DNA of 59,158 nt from NCBI RefSeq assembly GCF_020144665.1, contig NZ_JAAHBQ010000037.1, positions 1-59,158 of the forward strand, given 5' to 3'. The notes under the pieces were generated by a model, which was not told the DNA's origin, ran no database searches, and worked only from the letters and a program-made list of their open reading frames with translations. This document shows, piece by piece, positions 1 through 8,588 of this stretch (the first letter of the stretch is position 1; every line of letters starts with the position of its first letter). Origin of the DNA: Oscillatoria salina IIICB1 (lineage in GTDB: Bacteria; Cyanobacteriota; Cyanobacteriia; Cyanobacteriales; SIO1D9). Position numbers and translations under genes: made by a program.

Positions 1-120
1 GACTGCAACGGTGCGGCTAACATCCTCAAAAAAGTAGCGGCAACTTTGAAATTTTCTCTCAAAGGAGTCAGTAGGGGCGCTTTGACTACGCCTTTAAGAG
101 TCCATTTTTGGATGGCTTAA
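1..120 (+). CDS. tnpB: TnpB (IS200/IS605-type OrfB) C-terminus, partial
   Basis: The frame is open from the first base to a TAA at 118-120 and gives 39 residues starting DCNGAANILKKVA. In TnpB proteins this follows the last zinc-ribbon cysteines: the Asp is the third catalytic acid and the N-A-A-N run is a strongly conserved family signature. The tail SRGALTTPLRV is typical of cyanobacterial copies. TnpB is the RNA-guided nuclease of IS200/IS605/IS607 elements. Most of the gene lies to the left of the window, so whether it is intact cannot be judged. A hairpin that looks like the element's right end follows the stop codon directly. Confidence 0.8.
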   Translation, partial: DCNGAANILKKVAATLKFSLKGVSRGALTTPLRVHFWMA

Positions 121-163
121 GAATCCCCTCCCTTTAGCAACGCGGAGGGAGGGGAGCAGTCAA
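121..163 (+). repeat. Palindromic right end of the IS200/IS605-type element
   Basis: Immediately after the tnpB stop codon there is a 43-nt segment whose core is a 9-bp stem, CCCCTCCCT paired with AGGGAGGGG, around a loop containing TTAGCAACGCGG. Subterminal hairpins of this kind are the ends recognised by IS200/IS605 transposases. The same 43 nt recur in reverse complement at 54408-54450 with one mismatch, so the hairpin also exists without a transposase gene in this genome. Confidence 0.75.
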
Positions 164-254
164 AGATAAATCGTTCCGAGCGTGTCAACGAACGTAATTT
201 ACTAACACAAGTAAATATTTTGGATGTCCCTGATTCGTAATTTGGATATAAAAG

Positions 255-446
255 TTAGGTCTGATTTTCTTGGGTAATTTTTATCAAGTAACGAAGTGCT
301 TCATTAACTGACTTTGAATCGGGAAATACCTCGGCAACATCTGTCTCTAAATAAATTATTTTTCTCCCAAAATTTTTTCGTTCAGATCCGAGTTTTCGGA
401 CGCGCAAACTTCGTAAATCGTATTCAGGACGAAGTTTATCTTCCAT
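255..446 (-). CDS. Small antitoxin-like protein (63 aa)
   Basis: This 63-residue protein begins MEDKLRPEYDLRSLRVRKLG and contains DVAEVFPDSKSVNEALRYLI. The pattern of PEYDL near the start and DVA.VFP...VNEALR.LI near the end is one I associate with small cyanobacterial proteins encoded beside BrnT-like or other short toxins, and I infer an antitoxin role. No intact toxin gene lies next to it; only a five-codon relic precedes it. It could be a solitary antitoxin left after toxin loss. The assignment rests on pattern memory only. Confidence 0.45.
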   Translation of the reverse strand: MEDKLRPEYDLRSLRVRKLGSERKNFGRKIIYLETDVAEVFPDSKSVNEALRYLIKITQENQT

Positions 447-473
447 TTCTCTTTGATCTCATTCAAATTCCAT
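447..473 (-). pseudogene. Possible brnT toxin relic (first codons only)
   Basis: Reading from an ATG at 473 gives MEFE, a TGA stop, then DQRE, running in frame into the start of the 63-aa protein. BrnT toxins often begin MEFEWD, so a TGG-to-TGA change followed by deletion of the rest of the gene would give this arrangement. The match covers too few residues to be firm. Confidence 0.25.
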
Positions 474-548
474 AGCGTGACTAATCTGTGAGCATACCAC
501 AATATTACTATTGTCGGGGCAATCAGGCGGGCTTGCCCCCAAAAAAAT

Positions 549-1151
549 TTAATTCCAGTCACGCAAAGTTCGATGCACCCAGGCTACATTCCACATAAAA
601 TCATTAATTTTGTAATCATCAACTGCTTTGACAATATAGGCACGGGCGCGTTCTTCATCTCCTGCTACTTCATAGTACAATCCTAGATAAAGATAACTGT
701 AAAATATTCCCGATGTACCTTGTTTTTTCCCAGCCATCAACACAGCATCTTCTGTACATTGTCCGGCATAAAATTTGTAAACTGAACGCATTACCAGTCG
801 GCGATCGTATTTAACTTCTAATAAACAATTTTGCGCTTCGGAAACGCCTTTAAGACGCGCCAAACAAAGATAGCGCCAGACCGTTTCTTCTACGTCATTT
901 GAGTTAACTTTTAGATCGATTTCAAATTGTTTTGCACCATCCGCAAATCGATTCACATAGTAATAAGCTAGTCCTCGTTGCCAAAGATAAGGAGTAATGC
1001 TGGGGTCGAGATTTTCGGCGCGATCGAAATCTTCAATAGCTTCTTGAATTTTAGCTAATTTAAAGTATTCCATGCCACGACGAATGTAAACTCGCGGATA
1101 GTTAGGATAAGCGCGGACAAGTTGGTGAGAATTTTCAAGTTCAGATTGCAT
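549..1151 (-). CDS. Tetratricopeptide-repeat protein
   Basis: The 200-aa product has at least two clear TPR units near the N-terminus. Residues about 18-50 include YPRVYIRRGMEYFKLAKIQE followed by AIEDFDRAENLDP, and the next unit contains LWQRGLAYYYVNRFADGAKQ. A further TPR-like stretch near residue 150 (YLYLGLYYEVAGDEERARAY) lies close to the C-terminus. There is no signal peptide or membrane segment, so the protein is probably cytosolic. TPR arrays are protein-binding scaffolds, and no partner can be deduced because the neighbours are unrelated. Confidence 0.8.
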   Translation of the reverse strand: MQSELENSHQLVRAYPNYPRVYIRRGMEYFKLAKIQEAIEDFDRAENLDPSITPYLWQRGLAYYYVNRFADGAKQFEIDLKVNSNDVEETVWRYLCLARLKGVSEAQNCLLEVKYDRRLVMRSVYKFYAGQCTEDAVLMAGKKQGTSGIFYSYLYLGLYYEVAGDEERARAYIVKAVDDYKINDFMWNVAWVHRTLRDWN

Positions 1152-1243
1152 AAAAAACGATTCTTTTTCCGTAAAGAAGACTACAAAAGCCAGGAATACT
1201 TTTGTAGTCTTAAATTGAATAATTGATTTCTAGTCCGAGAAAA

Positions 1244-2896
1244 CTATTCCCAAAGTTTACAACTCAAATCTCCTGCTTTTTGCGAGAAACGAAGATTTTC
1301 TCGATAATCTACCGGACAATCAATCACTGTGGGAACATCTTGTTCCAAAGCAGTTTTCAAAGTAGGAATAAGGTCAAAAGCAGATTCAACTCGATATCCT
1401 TTTAAACCCATACTTTCGGCAAATTTAACAAAGTCAGGATTGCCGAAATCAACGAAAGCTGATTGACCAAATTGATTAATTTGTTTCCAACTAATTAAAC
1501 CATAACCGTTGTCGTTGAAAATCAAAGTTACAAAAGGTGTACCAACGCGCAGGGCGGTTTCTAATTCCTGACAATTCATCATAAAACCGCCATCTCCGGT
1601 AACAGCGACGACTTTTTTACTGGGATCGACTAATTTAGCGGCTAATGCGCCAGGAATAGCAATTCCCATTGCGGCAAAACCATTGGAGATAATGCAAGTA
1701 TTTGGGCGATCGCAGTGGTAATGACGTGCCATCCACATTTTATGCGCGCCAACATCGGAAATGACAATATCTTCGGGTCTCATTACTTGCCGCAAGTCGT
1801 GAATCAGCTTTTGCGGTTTAATCGGAAAACCGTCATCATTGGCATAATGTTCGTAATCTTCCCGCAATTCTATCCGTAAGTTAGCAAAGGCAGGTGTTGG
1901 TTTGCCTTCTCGATCTGCCCGCTTGACAATTTCGTTGAGAGAGTCGGAAATATCCCCAACTACTTCGGCTAAAGGAATGTAACTACTATCTATCTCGGCT
2001 GGGGCTGCACCGATGTGAATAATGGGAATTTTGCCTTCTGGATTCCACTTTTTCGGGGAATATTCAATTAAATCGTAACCGACAGCAATAACTAAATCGG
2101 TTTGGTCAAAGGCACAACTAATATGATCTCGCTGTTGTAGTCCAACTGTCCAGAGGGAGAGGGGATGAGTGTAAGGAATTACGCCTTTACCCATAAAGCT
2201 ATTTACCACGGGAATATTCATTGCTGTGGCAAATTCGGTTAAGGCTTCGCTAGCATTAGCCCGAATTGCGCCGTTGCCGACTAAAATTAAGGGATTTTTG
2301 GCTTTGGAAATGGCAACAGCCGCAGCGTTGACGCTACGGAAAGAAGCATAGCTTTTTTCTCTGGTATCTTTATTTAAAGCTTTACCTGCGACGGGCATCG
2401 CGGCAATGTTTTCTGGTAAATCGATATGAACTGCCCCTGGTTTTTCACTTTGAGCTATTTTAAAGGCTTTGCGGACAATTTCTGGCGTGTTGCTAGGTCG
2501 CACAATTTGCGTGTTCCATTTGGTGACAGGGGCAAACATTGCTACTAAATCTAGATATTGATGAGATTCGATGTGCATTCGATCGGTTCCCACTTGTCCG
2601 GTGATTGCTACTAGTGGCGCTCCATCAAGGTTAGCATCGGCAACCCCTGTCATTAAATTTGTTGCTCCCGGACCGAGTGTGGAAAGACAAACTCCTGCTT
2701 TTCCGGTTAACCGCCCGTAAACGTCAGCCATGAAGGCTGCACCTTGTTCGTGACGGGTGGTGATAAATTTAATTGAAGAATCCTTCAGGGCTTCTAAAAT
2801 ATGTAGGTTTTCTTCTCCTGGCAGTCCAAAAACGTATTCGACTCCTTCGTTTTCTAGGCATTTTACCAGTAGTTCTGCTGTGTTTAATTCCCCCAT
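1244..2896 (-). CDS. 2-oxoglutarate decarboxylase (acetolactate-synthase-like ThDP enzyme)
   Basis: The 550-aa protein belongs to the ThDP-dependent acetolactate synthase superfamily. The cofactor-activating glutamate lies in RHEQGAAFMADVYGRLTG, and the ThDP/Mg motif begins GDGGFMMNCQE and ends at IFNDNGYG. By name alone it would be annotated IlvB/IlvG. In cyanobacteria, however, the homologue encoded next to succinate-semialdehyde dehydrogenase (SYNPCC7002_A2770) was shown to decarboxylate 2-oxoglutarate, closing the TCA cycle without a 2-oxoglutarate dehydrogenase complex. The SSADH gene lies just upstream on the same strand here, so that function is the better inference; biosynthetic acetolactate synthase remains the alternative. 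GGGGAGAGAG upstream of the ATG is a good ribosome-binding site. Confidence 0.8.
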   Translation of the reverse strand: MGELNTAELLVKCLENEGVEYVFGLPGEENLHILEALKDSSIKFITTRHEQGAAFMADVYGRLTGKAGVCLSTLGPGATNLMTGVADANLDGAPLVAITGQVGTDRMHIESHQYLDLVAMFAPVTKWNTQIVRPSNTPEIVRKAFKIAQSEKPGAVHIDLPENIAAMPVAGKALNKDTREKSYASFRSVNAAAVAISKAKNPLILVGNGAIRANASEALTEFATAMNIPVVNSFMGKGVIPYTHPLSLWTVGLQQRDHISCAFDQTDLVIAVGYDLIEYSPKKWNPEGKIPIIHIGAAPAEIDSSYIPLAEVVGDISDSLNEIVKRADREGKPTPAFANLRIELREDYEHYANDDGFPIKPQKLIHDLRQVMRPEDIVISDVGAHKMWMARHYHCDRPNTCIISNGFAAMGIAIPGALAAKLVDPSKKVVAVTGDGGFMMNCQELETALRVGTPFVTLIFNDNGYGLISWKQINQFGQSAFVDFGNPDFVKFAESMGLKGYRVESAFDLIPTLKTALEQDVPTVIDCPVDYRENLRFSQKAGDLSCKLWE

Positions 2897-3030
2897 TGCT
2901 CTCTCCCCTCACAATTGCTTGCGTGGCTAAGTTTTAGTTGAGTTTCCCTTTGTTCCGCAAGACTGATTAAGGTTGGCGATCGTTCCTGCGGTAGTTGAGT
3001 TAGTATTGTTCTACTAATGTAGCTTGTGAA

Positions 3031-3350
3031 CTACCCCGCCCACAACGGGACGGGGCTTCCCAACTCAACAGCAACCGCCTCTACAGATGACTTACGCCCC
3101 CGCTTTGGTCTGACATTGCCTCCTTGGGCAGTAGCGCTGGTTCCCAACGCTAATAAACGCACGCCTACCTCTCGAATATTAACAGCAGCATTTATATCTC
3201 TATCATGCTTTGCCTGACAATTGGAGCATTCCCAACTCCGAATATTAAGAGGTAGGCTATCAACTTGATTCAAACATAGGTGACAAGTTTTACTAGATGG
3301 AAAAAAACGATTGATTTCCAGATAGATTTTTCCTTCCTTTTCAGCCTTAT
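3031..3350 (-). pseudogene. tnpB: TnpB C-terminal fragment with right-end hairpin (IS remnant)
   Basis: The frame encodes FFPSSKTCHLCLNQVDSLPL, then CSNCQAKHDRDINAAVNI, the zinc ribbon and final catalytic Asp region of TnpB. The RuvC core and N-terminal half are absent; the homology starts near YKAEKEGKIYLEI and abuts the 3' end of the SSADH gene at about 3355. The last codons overlap a GC-rich hairpin at 3034-3054 (CCCCGCCC against GGGACGGGG), which is probably the element's right end. It is a dead IS200/IS605-type remnant between two metabolically coupled genes. Confidence 0.8.
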
Positions 3351-3355
3351 AGTTC

Positions 3356-4723
3356 TTATTTGACCCAAACTGTTTTAATATTGACAAATTCACGAATTCC
3401 TTCGCTGCTTAATTCTCGCCCATAACCCGATCGCTTGATTCCACCAAAGGGTAGACGCGGATCGGATTTTACTAACCCATTGATGAAAACTGCACCTGCT
3501 TCGAGTTTGTCGATGAGGATTTCTTGTTCGGTTTCGTCGTTAGTCCAGGCACTTGCTCCTAATCCCAAAGAGGTAGAATTAGCTAAGGCGATCGCCTCTT
3601 CAAGATTTTGCACGCGAAATAGTAAGGCTACTGGTCCGAAAAATTCTTCTCGATCGGCGGGCGTTCCTGGGGGAATATCGGCGATAATTGTTGGTGGATA
3701 GAAGTTTCCGGTGCGATCGCTAAATGGTTTTCCTCCTACCACAACCCTAGCACCTTTGTCAACAGTCTTTTGGACTTGTTCGTCTAAATCTTGTAAAATT
3801 CCTGGGGTTGCTAAGGGACCAACATCTGTATTCTCGTCCATCGGATCGCCAACTTGCAAGGCTGCAAATTTAGCTTTGAGTTGTTTTTCAAATTCATCAG
3901 CGATAGAATCAGCGAGAATAAACCTTTTTGCAGCGATACAAGATTGACCATTATTCAGCATTCTCGCAGCCATACCCGTTTCCACTGCTGCTGTTAAATC
4001 CGCACTTTCGAGGACAATAAACGGATCGCTACCGCCTAATTCTAAAACAGTTTTCTTAATTTGTTTACCTGCTGCCGCCGCTAAACTTGCACCGGCTGCT
4101 TCACTTCCAGTTAAAGTTGCTGCTTTGACGCGATCGTCTGCTATAATTTCGGCAACTCGATCCGCACCGACTAATAAAGTTTGGAAAGCCCCTTGAGGAA
4201 ATCCTGCTTCTGGGAAAATGTCTTCGATCGCCAAAGCACATTGAGGTACATTTGAAGCGTGTTTGAGTAAACCCACATTACCAGCCATTAATGCTGGTGC
4301 AGCAAAGCGAAATACTTGCCAGAAGGGAAAATTCCACGGCATAACTGCTAAAATCAGTCCGAGGGGTTGATAGCGCACAAAACTACGACTAGCATCCGTA
4401 GAAGCTGACTTATCTGCTAAAAACTCCGCCGCATTCTCAGCGTAATAACGACAAACCAAAGCGCACTTATTTGCTTCCGCGATCGCCGACTTTAAGGGTT
4501 TACCCATTTCCGTCGTCATAATTTTGCCATATCTGAGGCGATCGCGCTCTAAAATCTCTGCTACCTTATTTAACCATTCACTGCGTTGTTCCAGCGTCGT
4601 CTGACGATACAACTCAAAACTCGACTGCGCCCGAGCCAGTTTCGCTTCAATTTCCTCACTTGTCAACGGCTTAAACGTCTTCTCTATTTCTCCCGTCACC
4701 GGATTAACTGTGGCGATCGCCAT
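3356..4723 (-). CDS. gabD: Succinate-semialdehyde dehydrogenase, NADP-dependent
   Basis: This 455-aa aldehyde dehydrogenase has the family's key residues. The oxyanion-hole Asn lies in MPWNFPFWQVFRFAAPALMA, the catalytic Glu in LELGGSDPF, the catalytic Cys in NNGQSCIAAKRF, and the C-terminal motif is LPFGGIKRSGYGRE. The short form is typical of cyanobacterial SSADH. It converts succinate semialdehyde, the product of the neighbouring decarboxylase, to succinate. The pair was probably one transcription unit before an IS200/IS605 remnant landed between them; the stop codon lies only a few bases from the remnant. GGGAGGGGGAAG precedes the ATG. Confidence 0.85.
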   Translation of the reverse strand: MAIATVNPVTGEIEKTFKPLTSEEIEAKLARAQSSFELYRQTTLEQRSEWLNKVAEILERDRLRYGKIMTTEMGKPLKSAIAEANKCALVCRYYAENAAEFLADKSASTDASRSFVRYQPLGLILAVMPWNFPFWQVFRFAAPALMAGNVGLLKHASNVPQCALAIEDIFPEAGFPQGAFQTLLVGADRVAEIIADDRVKAATLTGSEAAGASLAAAAGKQIKKTVLELGGSDPFIVLESADLTAAVETGMAARMLNNGQSCIAAKRFILADSIADEFEKQLKAKFAALQVGDPMDENTDVGPLATPGILQDLDEQVQKTVDKGARVVVGGKPFSDRTGNFYPPTIIADIPPGTPADREEFFGPVALLFRVQNLEEAIALANSTSLGLGASAWTNDETEQEILIDKLEAGAVFINGLVKSDPRLPFGGIKRSGYGRELSSEGIREFVNIKTVWVK

Positions 4724-5174
4724 TAACTTCCCCCTCCCTCAGCAGAAGCTATCTCTATTTTTCCAGTCTATCCCCTCATTTCCCAGTAAAACCTAGTAAT
4801 TATATAATGCTTAACAACTTTTTTCCCTAATAAATTTCTGGGACTTATCCGATCTAATCTCAGCAAATAAATAGGTTTCAATTAAAAATCTCTCTCTCCA
4901 CTTTCCAGCAAAATGTGATTATAATAACATTGAAGACATCTTTAAACAGATATTCTTAATATAGATTTGATATTTTCATCAAAGTGAATTAGCATGAATA
5001 ACAGCGTGAGACCGCTGTGCGACTTGTTTAGTCTTTTCCTCAAAAAGAGCAAAAGCTAGATAACTCAGACATAACTTAGGAACCAGAAACAACAAGCGCC
5101 CATCACCTGCCGCTTGGAGAGTGCCAAGTCCACTCTAACTAACTGGAGTGAAAAGACACATAAAAAGGAGTTCC
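4724..5174 (+). promoter_or_regulatory. Intergenic region with structured leader before the response regulator
   Basis: This gap holds no gene I can support. Its 5' part is AT-rich. A small stem occurs at 5001-5018 (ACAGCG with CGCTGT). At 5113-5150 there is a compact structured segment: CTTGG (5113-5117) can pair with CCAAG (5124-5128); AGAGTG (5118-5123) can pair with CACTCT (5131-5136); and that same CACTC can instead pair with GAGTG (5146-5150). These pairings exclude one another. An AGGAG Shine-Dalgarno sequence follows at 5166-5170. Confidence 0.35.
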
Positions 5175-5186
5175 TTGACCAAGATT

Positions 5187-5642
5187 ATGAACAATTTATC
5201 AACAACTTGCAAGCAGGAATCGCGCCCAGAATTAAGCAATTTCTTGCCTAAAACTGCTTGCGATTCGCATATTTTAGTAGTAGATGATAATGAAGACAAT
5301 TTACTATTATTAATTTTTGTCCTCGAACAGCTTAATTGTTCTTTAATTACAGCCAACAAAGGTCAAACCGCTTTACAACTTGCCGAAACCCATCAACCAG
5401 ATTTAATTTTGCTGGATATTCTTTTACCAGATTTAGACGGAGTAGCAGTAATTTCTCAACTGCGAAAAAACCCCAAAACAAGGCAAATTCCCGTAATTGC
5501 TGTTACAGCGTTAGCAACCCCAGAAGATAAAGAAAAAATTCTTGCTGCGGGTTGTAACGAATATATCAGCAAACCTTTCATGATTGATGAAATAGAAGCA
5601 AAAGTCAAACATTATCTTAATTGGAAAGAGCCGATTTCTTAA
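5187..5642 (+). CDS. Single-domain response regulator (CheY-like receiver)
   Basis: After a roughly 28-residue unstructured leader the protein is one receiver domain. HILVVDDNEDN holds the acidic Mg-binding pair, DLILLDILLPDLDG holds the phospho-accepting Asp, and VTALA and the Lys of YISKPF complete the site. There is no output domain, so it probably acts through protein contacts or as a phosphotransfer intermediate. ATG 5187 is chosen conservatively. TTG 5175, in frame, sits only four bases after AGGAG and is a real alternative. The 3' end overlaps the convergent DUF2294 gene by 26 bp. No partner kinase is adjacent. Confidence 0.85.
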   Translation: MNNLSTTCKQESRPELSNFLPKTACDSHILVVDDNEDNLLLLIFVLEQLNCSLITANKGQTALQLAETHQPDLILLDILLPDLDGVAVISQLRKNPKTRQIPVIAVTALATPEDKEKILAAGCNEYISKPFMIDEIEAKVKHYLNWKEPIS

Positions 5643-6033
5643 CTTTAGGAATTGATTCTGGATTGCGTACAGCAGGAGTTTTGGCTAAAACCGCAATCAT
5701 TCCGGTACGACCAGTTTCTATTTTGGCATCAGAAAGTAAATCCAGTATCGGAACCGACAAAATTTCTTCGATTAGTTGGCGTAAATGCGGTTGAATCGCC
5801 TCAGCCAAATCCGAACGAACTTGTTTCGCTAGCTCAGATTTACCATTTTCCGCTAGCACAGTTTCTGGTGTGGTAATCGAATCTTCAATCACGATCGCTA
5901 GTTTCTCATCAAAAAGTTGACAAGTAACTTTACTCGGCTGATGTCCTAGTCTCTCTCGATATAGGGCTTGGATTTGCTGCGATAACTTGCGCTCTAATTG
6001 TCCGCGAGTCAATTGGGAGTTAGGCTGATTCAT
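5617..6033 (-). CDS. DUF2294 family protein
   Basis: The 138-aa protein has the layout I recognise as DUF2294: an N-terminal helix (RGQLERKLSQQIQALYRERLG), a central strand with CQLFDEKLAIVIEDSITTPE, and a long helical segment with KQVRSDLAEAIQPHLRQLIE. The molecular function of this family is not known to me. It lacks a signal peptide and membrane helices. It converges on, and overlaps, the response regulator gene, so the two may influence each other through antisense transcription. Confidence 0.6.
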   Translation of the reverse strand: MNQPNSQLTRGQLERKLSQQIQALYRERLGHQPSKVTCQLFDEKLAIVIEDSITTPETVLAENGKSELAKQVRSDLAEAIQPHLRQLIEEILSVPILDLLSDAKIETGRTGMIAVLAKTPAVRNPESIPKVKKSALSN

Positions 6034-6154
6034 AAGTGTGAAATAAAACTATCTTGAAGAAATAAGCTAATTAGAGAACTTTAGCAGTAACAACTCGAAA
6101 AAAATGAATAATTATTAAAGATACATTCTTCAGAGCCAAAAAAGTAACTTTTTC

Positions 6155-7897
6155 ATGATTTCCCAAGAAAACACTGAAATTTTAGTTGTCGGCGGCGGAG
6201 TGGGCGGTACAGTCGCAGCCCTGCAAGCAGCCCATTGCGGTATCAATACCATTTTAGTCAGTGAAGAAGTGTGGTTAGGGGGAATGCTTAGCAGTGCTGG
6301 CGTTGCCGCCCCTGATGGCAATGAACTAGCAGCATGGCAAACTGGCTTTTGGGGAGCTTATTTACGGCAGTTGCAGCATCGGCAGCAGGGAGGTTTAGAT
6401 AACGCTTGGGTAAGTATGTTTACATACGATCCCCGCGTGGGAGCCGCAATTTTTGCCGATTGGGTAAACCAACAACCAAATTTGACTTGGATTAGCGGGG
6501 AAACGCCTTTGGAAGTCTACCAGCAAGGCAACCAAGTGCTAGGAGTGCGTTTTGCCGATTGGGATATTCGAGCGAAAATTATTATCGATGCTACAGAGTT
6601 AGGCGATTTATTGGCTTTGGTTGGTAACTACCGTTGGGGTTGGGAATGGCAAAGTGAATTTGGCGAACCCAGCGCCCCTACTGGTTTGAATGAATTAACC
6701 TCTCGCTATCCAGTACAAGCACCGACTTGGGTTGTCTTGATGCAAGACTATGGCGAAAACGATCGAGCGCCTGTAATTGCTGCTTCTTCTCAAGATAACC
6801 CAGAAATTTTTGCTGGGGCATGGGAGAATTACGGAGCGCAGAAGTTTTTAGATTATGGAAGATTGCCAGGGGATTTATTGATGCTCAATTGGCCTATTTC
6901 GGGTAACGATTATGGTGTCAATTTGGGGCGTTTAGTAGCTTCTGACGCAGCGAAAGAGGAGTTTCTCCAAGAAGCTAAAGATTACAGTCAAAGTTTTGCG
7001 CGTTTTATGCAAAACCAGTTGGGACGACGCTATGGTTTGGCGAAAAATGTCTTTCCCCAGGCTGATAGTGGTTTTGCCTTGCATCCTTATTATCGCGAAA
7101 GCCGACGCTTACAGGGGATGGTAACGCTAACAGAAAACGAGATTTTGCCTGTGGCTGGGGGACGGGTGGCGGCTTTACCTTGGACAGCTACAGGAGAAGT
7201 AAGCGCGATCGCGATCGGTAATTATCCTAACGATCATCATTATCCGGGGGTAGATTTTCCTCTGCAACCGAAATCTCTACCTTGGGGGGGACGCATAACT
7301 GGTACTCCTTTTCCAATTCCTTATGGATGTTTGGTTCCAGCTAGGGTGGAAGGTTTACTCGTCGCTGAGAAAAATATTTCTGTCTCTCATCTGGCTAATG
7401 GTAGCACTCGTTTGCAACCAGTAGTGATGAATATTGGACAAGCCGCAGGTATGGCAGCTGCCCTCTGTGTTAAATTTAATTGTCAGCCCCAGGAATTACC
7501 TGTGAGAAAGTTACAAGAAGCTTTGTTGCGATCGCGCTTTGCACCCGCCGCAATTATTCCTTTGTTTAATTTACCGCCAGAACATCCTGATTGGTTAAAA
7601 TGGCAGCTTTTTTACTTAGATAATCCCGATGCTTATCCCCTCGACGGGAATTGCCCACATTTAACTCAATTTGAATCACCTATCGTTACTGGCGATCGCT
7701 ATCGAGGTACTTTTGTGCAACATAATCAGCACGAATACCGTCTACAAGTTCGTGGCAGATCCTGGAAATTAGTTACTCTTCGCCCAGAGGTAAACAAACA
7801 ATTCTTAACCTTGGCTTCAGGAAAATTAGTTTCCCTGTGGGGAAATTATAATCCGGCTGGTGATTGGCTGGTGGTTGAGAAAATCTCCGGACTCTAG
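6155..7897 (+). CDS. FAD-dependent oxidoreductase (FAD_oxidored family)
   Basis: The 580-aa protein starts with a dinucleotide-binding motif, ILVVGGGVGGTVAALQAAHC, followed by a second conserved patch, EVWLGGMLSSAGV. A later segment, LQPVVMNIGQAAGMAAALC, is the C-terminal FAD-binding element of the FAD-dependent oxidoreductase family (PF12831 type). The substrate is unknown. The C-terminal 100 residues (after about 480) form an extra domain lacking recognisable motifs. No signal peptide is seen. The gene is monocistronic; a strong palindrome follows it. Confidence 0.75.
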   Translation: MISQENTEILVVGGGVGGTVAALQAAHCGINTILVSEEVWLGGMLSSAGVAAPDGNELAAWQTGFWGAYLRQLQHRQQGGLDNAWVSMFTYDPRVGAAIFADWVNQQPNLTWISGETPLEVYQQGNQVLGVRFADWDIRAKIIIDATELGDLLALVGNYRWGWEWQSEFGEPSAPTGLNELTSRYPVQAPTWVVLMQDYGENDRAPVIAASSQDNPEIFAGAWENYGAQKFLDYGRLPGDLLMLNWPISGNDYGVNLGRLVASDAAKEEFLQEAKDYSQSFARFMQNQLGRRYGLAKNVFPQADSGFALHPYYRESRRLQGMVTLTENEILPVAGGRVAALPWTATGEVSAIAIGNYPNDHHYPGVDFPLQPKSLPWGGRITGTPFPIPYGCLVPARVEGLLVAEKNISVSHLANGSTRLQPVVMNIGQAAGMAAALCVKFNCQPQELPVRKLQEALLRSRFAPAAIIPLFNLPPEHPDWLKWQLFYLDNPDAYPLDGNCPHLTQFESPIVTGDRYRGTFVQHNQHEYRLQVRGRSWKLVTLRPEVNKQFLTLASGKLVSLWGNYNPAGDWLVVEKISGL

Positions 7898-7914
7898 TAA
7901 CCACAGTATTCCTT

Positions 7915-7938
7915 AAGCGATCGCGCGCGCGATCGCTT
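7915..7938. repeat. 24-bp perfect palindrome made of two HIP1 sites
   Basis: The half site is AAGCGATCGCGC and is followed by its exact reverse complement, so two GCGATCGC octamers sit back to back. It lies between the FAD oxidoreductase stop and the patX-like gene. It could form a hairpin and help end transcription, but no T-run follows. Confidence 0.7.
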
Positions 7939-8080
7939 GCTGCTTTTTGCTAATCATAAATAATCCTTTTTGTCAACCGATCGGCAAAGAGATATTAACC
8001 TCTGAGGAAAATTTATCCTGATGAACGCATAGCAAGTCCGAATCAGGAAATAGAAACCTGACACAGACAGACTACAAGCT

Positions 8081-8581
8081 ATGCACGCCTACAAATCAAT
8101 TGCCTTGTTGAGTCTACTATCAATTGGGCTTACCTTCAACCCCAGCGTAACCGAAGCTTACTCGATCGGCAACAGACTTTCAAGCCCTTTTCTAGGAGAA
8201 AATAACCAAGAAAGCGATAAAAATCCAATCAGACCAAAATGTCCCGGAACTCCAGGATGCGATCGCCGCACCTATATTGAAGCTAAAACTGAATCAGAAA
8301 CAATAAATTTGGTTCTGAAGACAGAAACGCAAGAACGAGCAAGCGGACGCGACAAATTGCCCGTTTCCGGCAGTTTTAGCCAACCTAAGACCAAAGAACG
8401 AGCAAGCGGACGCGATAAATTACCTAACTCAGGTAATCAAGCGCGAGCAAGTGGACGAAGAGAAATTAATAGCCGTACCGAAAACAATGAGAAATGCGAA
8501 CGAGCAAGCGGACGCTATCGGCAGAATCTATCTGTAGATAACTGTCCTTTCAACAGACTCTCTAATTCATCTCCGTTATAG
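8081..8581 (+). CDS. patX: PatX-like secreted precursor with four RASGR motifs
   Basis: The 166-aa protein has a classical signal peptide (MHAYKSIALLSLLSIGLTFN, predicted cleavage near TEA-YS at residue 26). The rest is low-complexity and hydrophilic and holds four RASGR pentapeptides at residues 86-90, 107-111, 122-126 and 141-145. Three are preceded by Glu (ERASGR), and two continue as DKLP. PatX proteins of filamentous cyanobacteria are secreted precursors with an RG(S/T)GR motif, often encoded upstream of hetR, whose processed peptide inhibits HetR. Gene order, signal peptide and motif spacing fit. Having Ala for Gly at motif position 2 in all four copies, and four copies in one precursor, seem unusual to me. 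Cys pairs (CPGTPGC and others) might form a disulfide. Confidence 0.8.
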   Translation: MHAYKSIALLSLLSIGLTFNPSVTEAYSIGNRLSSPFLGENNQESDKNPIRPKCPGTPGCDRRTYIEAKTESETINLVLKTETQERASGRDKLPVSGSFSQPKTKERASGRDKLPNSGNQARASGRREINSRTENNEKCERASGRYRQNLSVDNCPFNRLSNSSPL

Positions 8582-8588
8582 AAAAAAT

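Noticed and set aside
1244-2896. Biosynthetic acetolactate synthase (ilvB)
   Set aside because: Linkage to SSADH on the same strand favours the 2-oxoglutarate decarboxylase role; kept only as an alternative.
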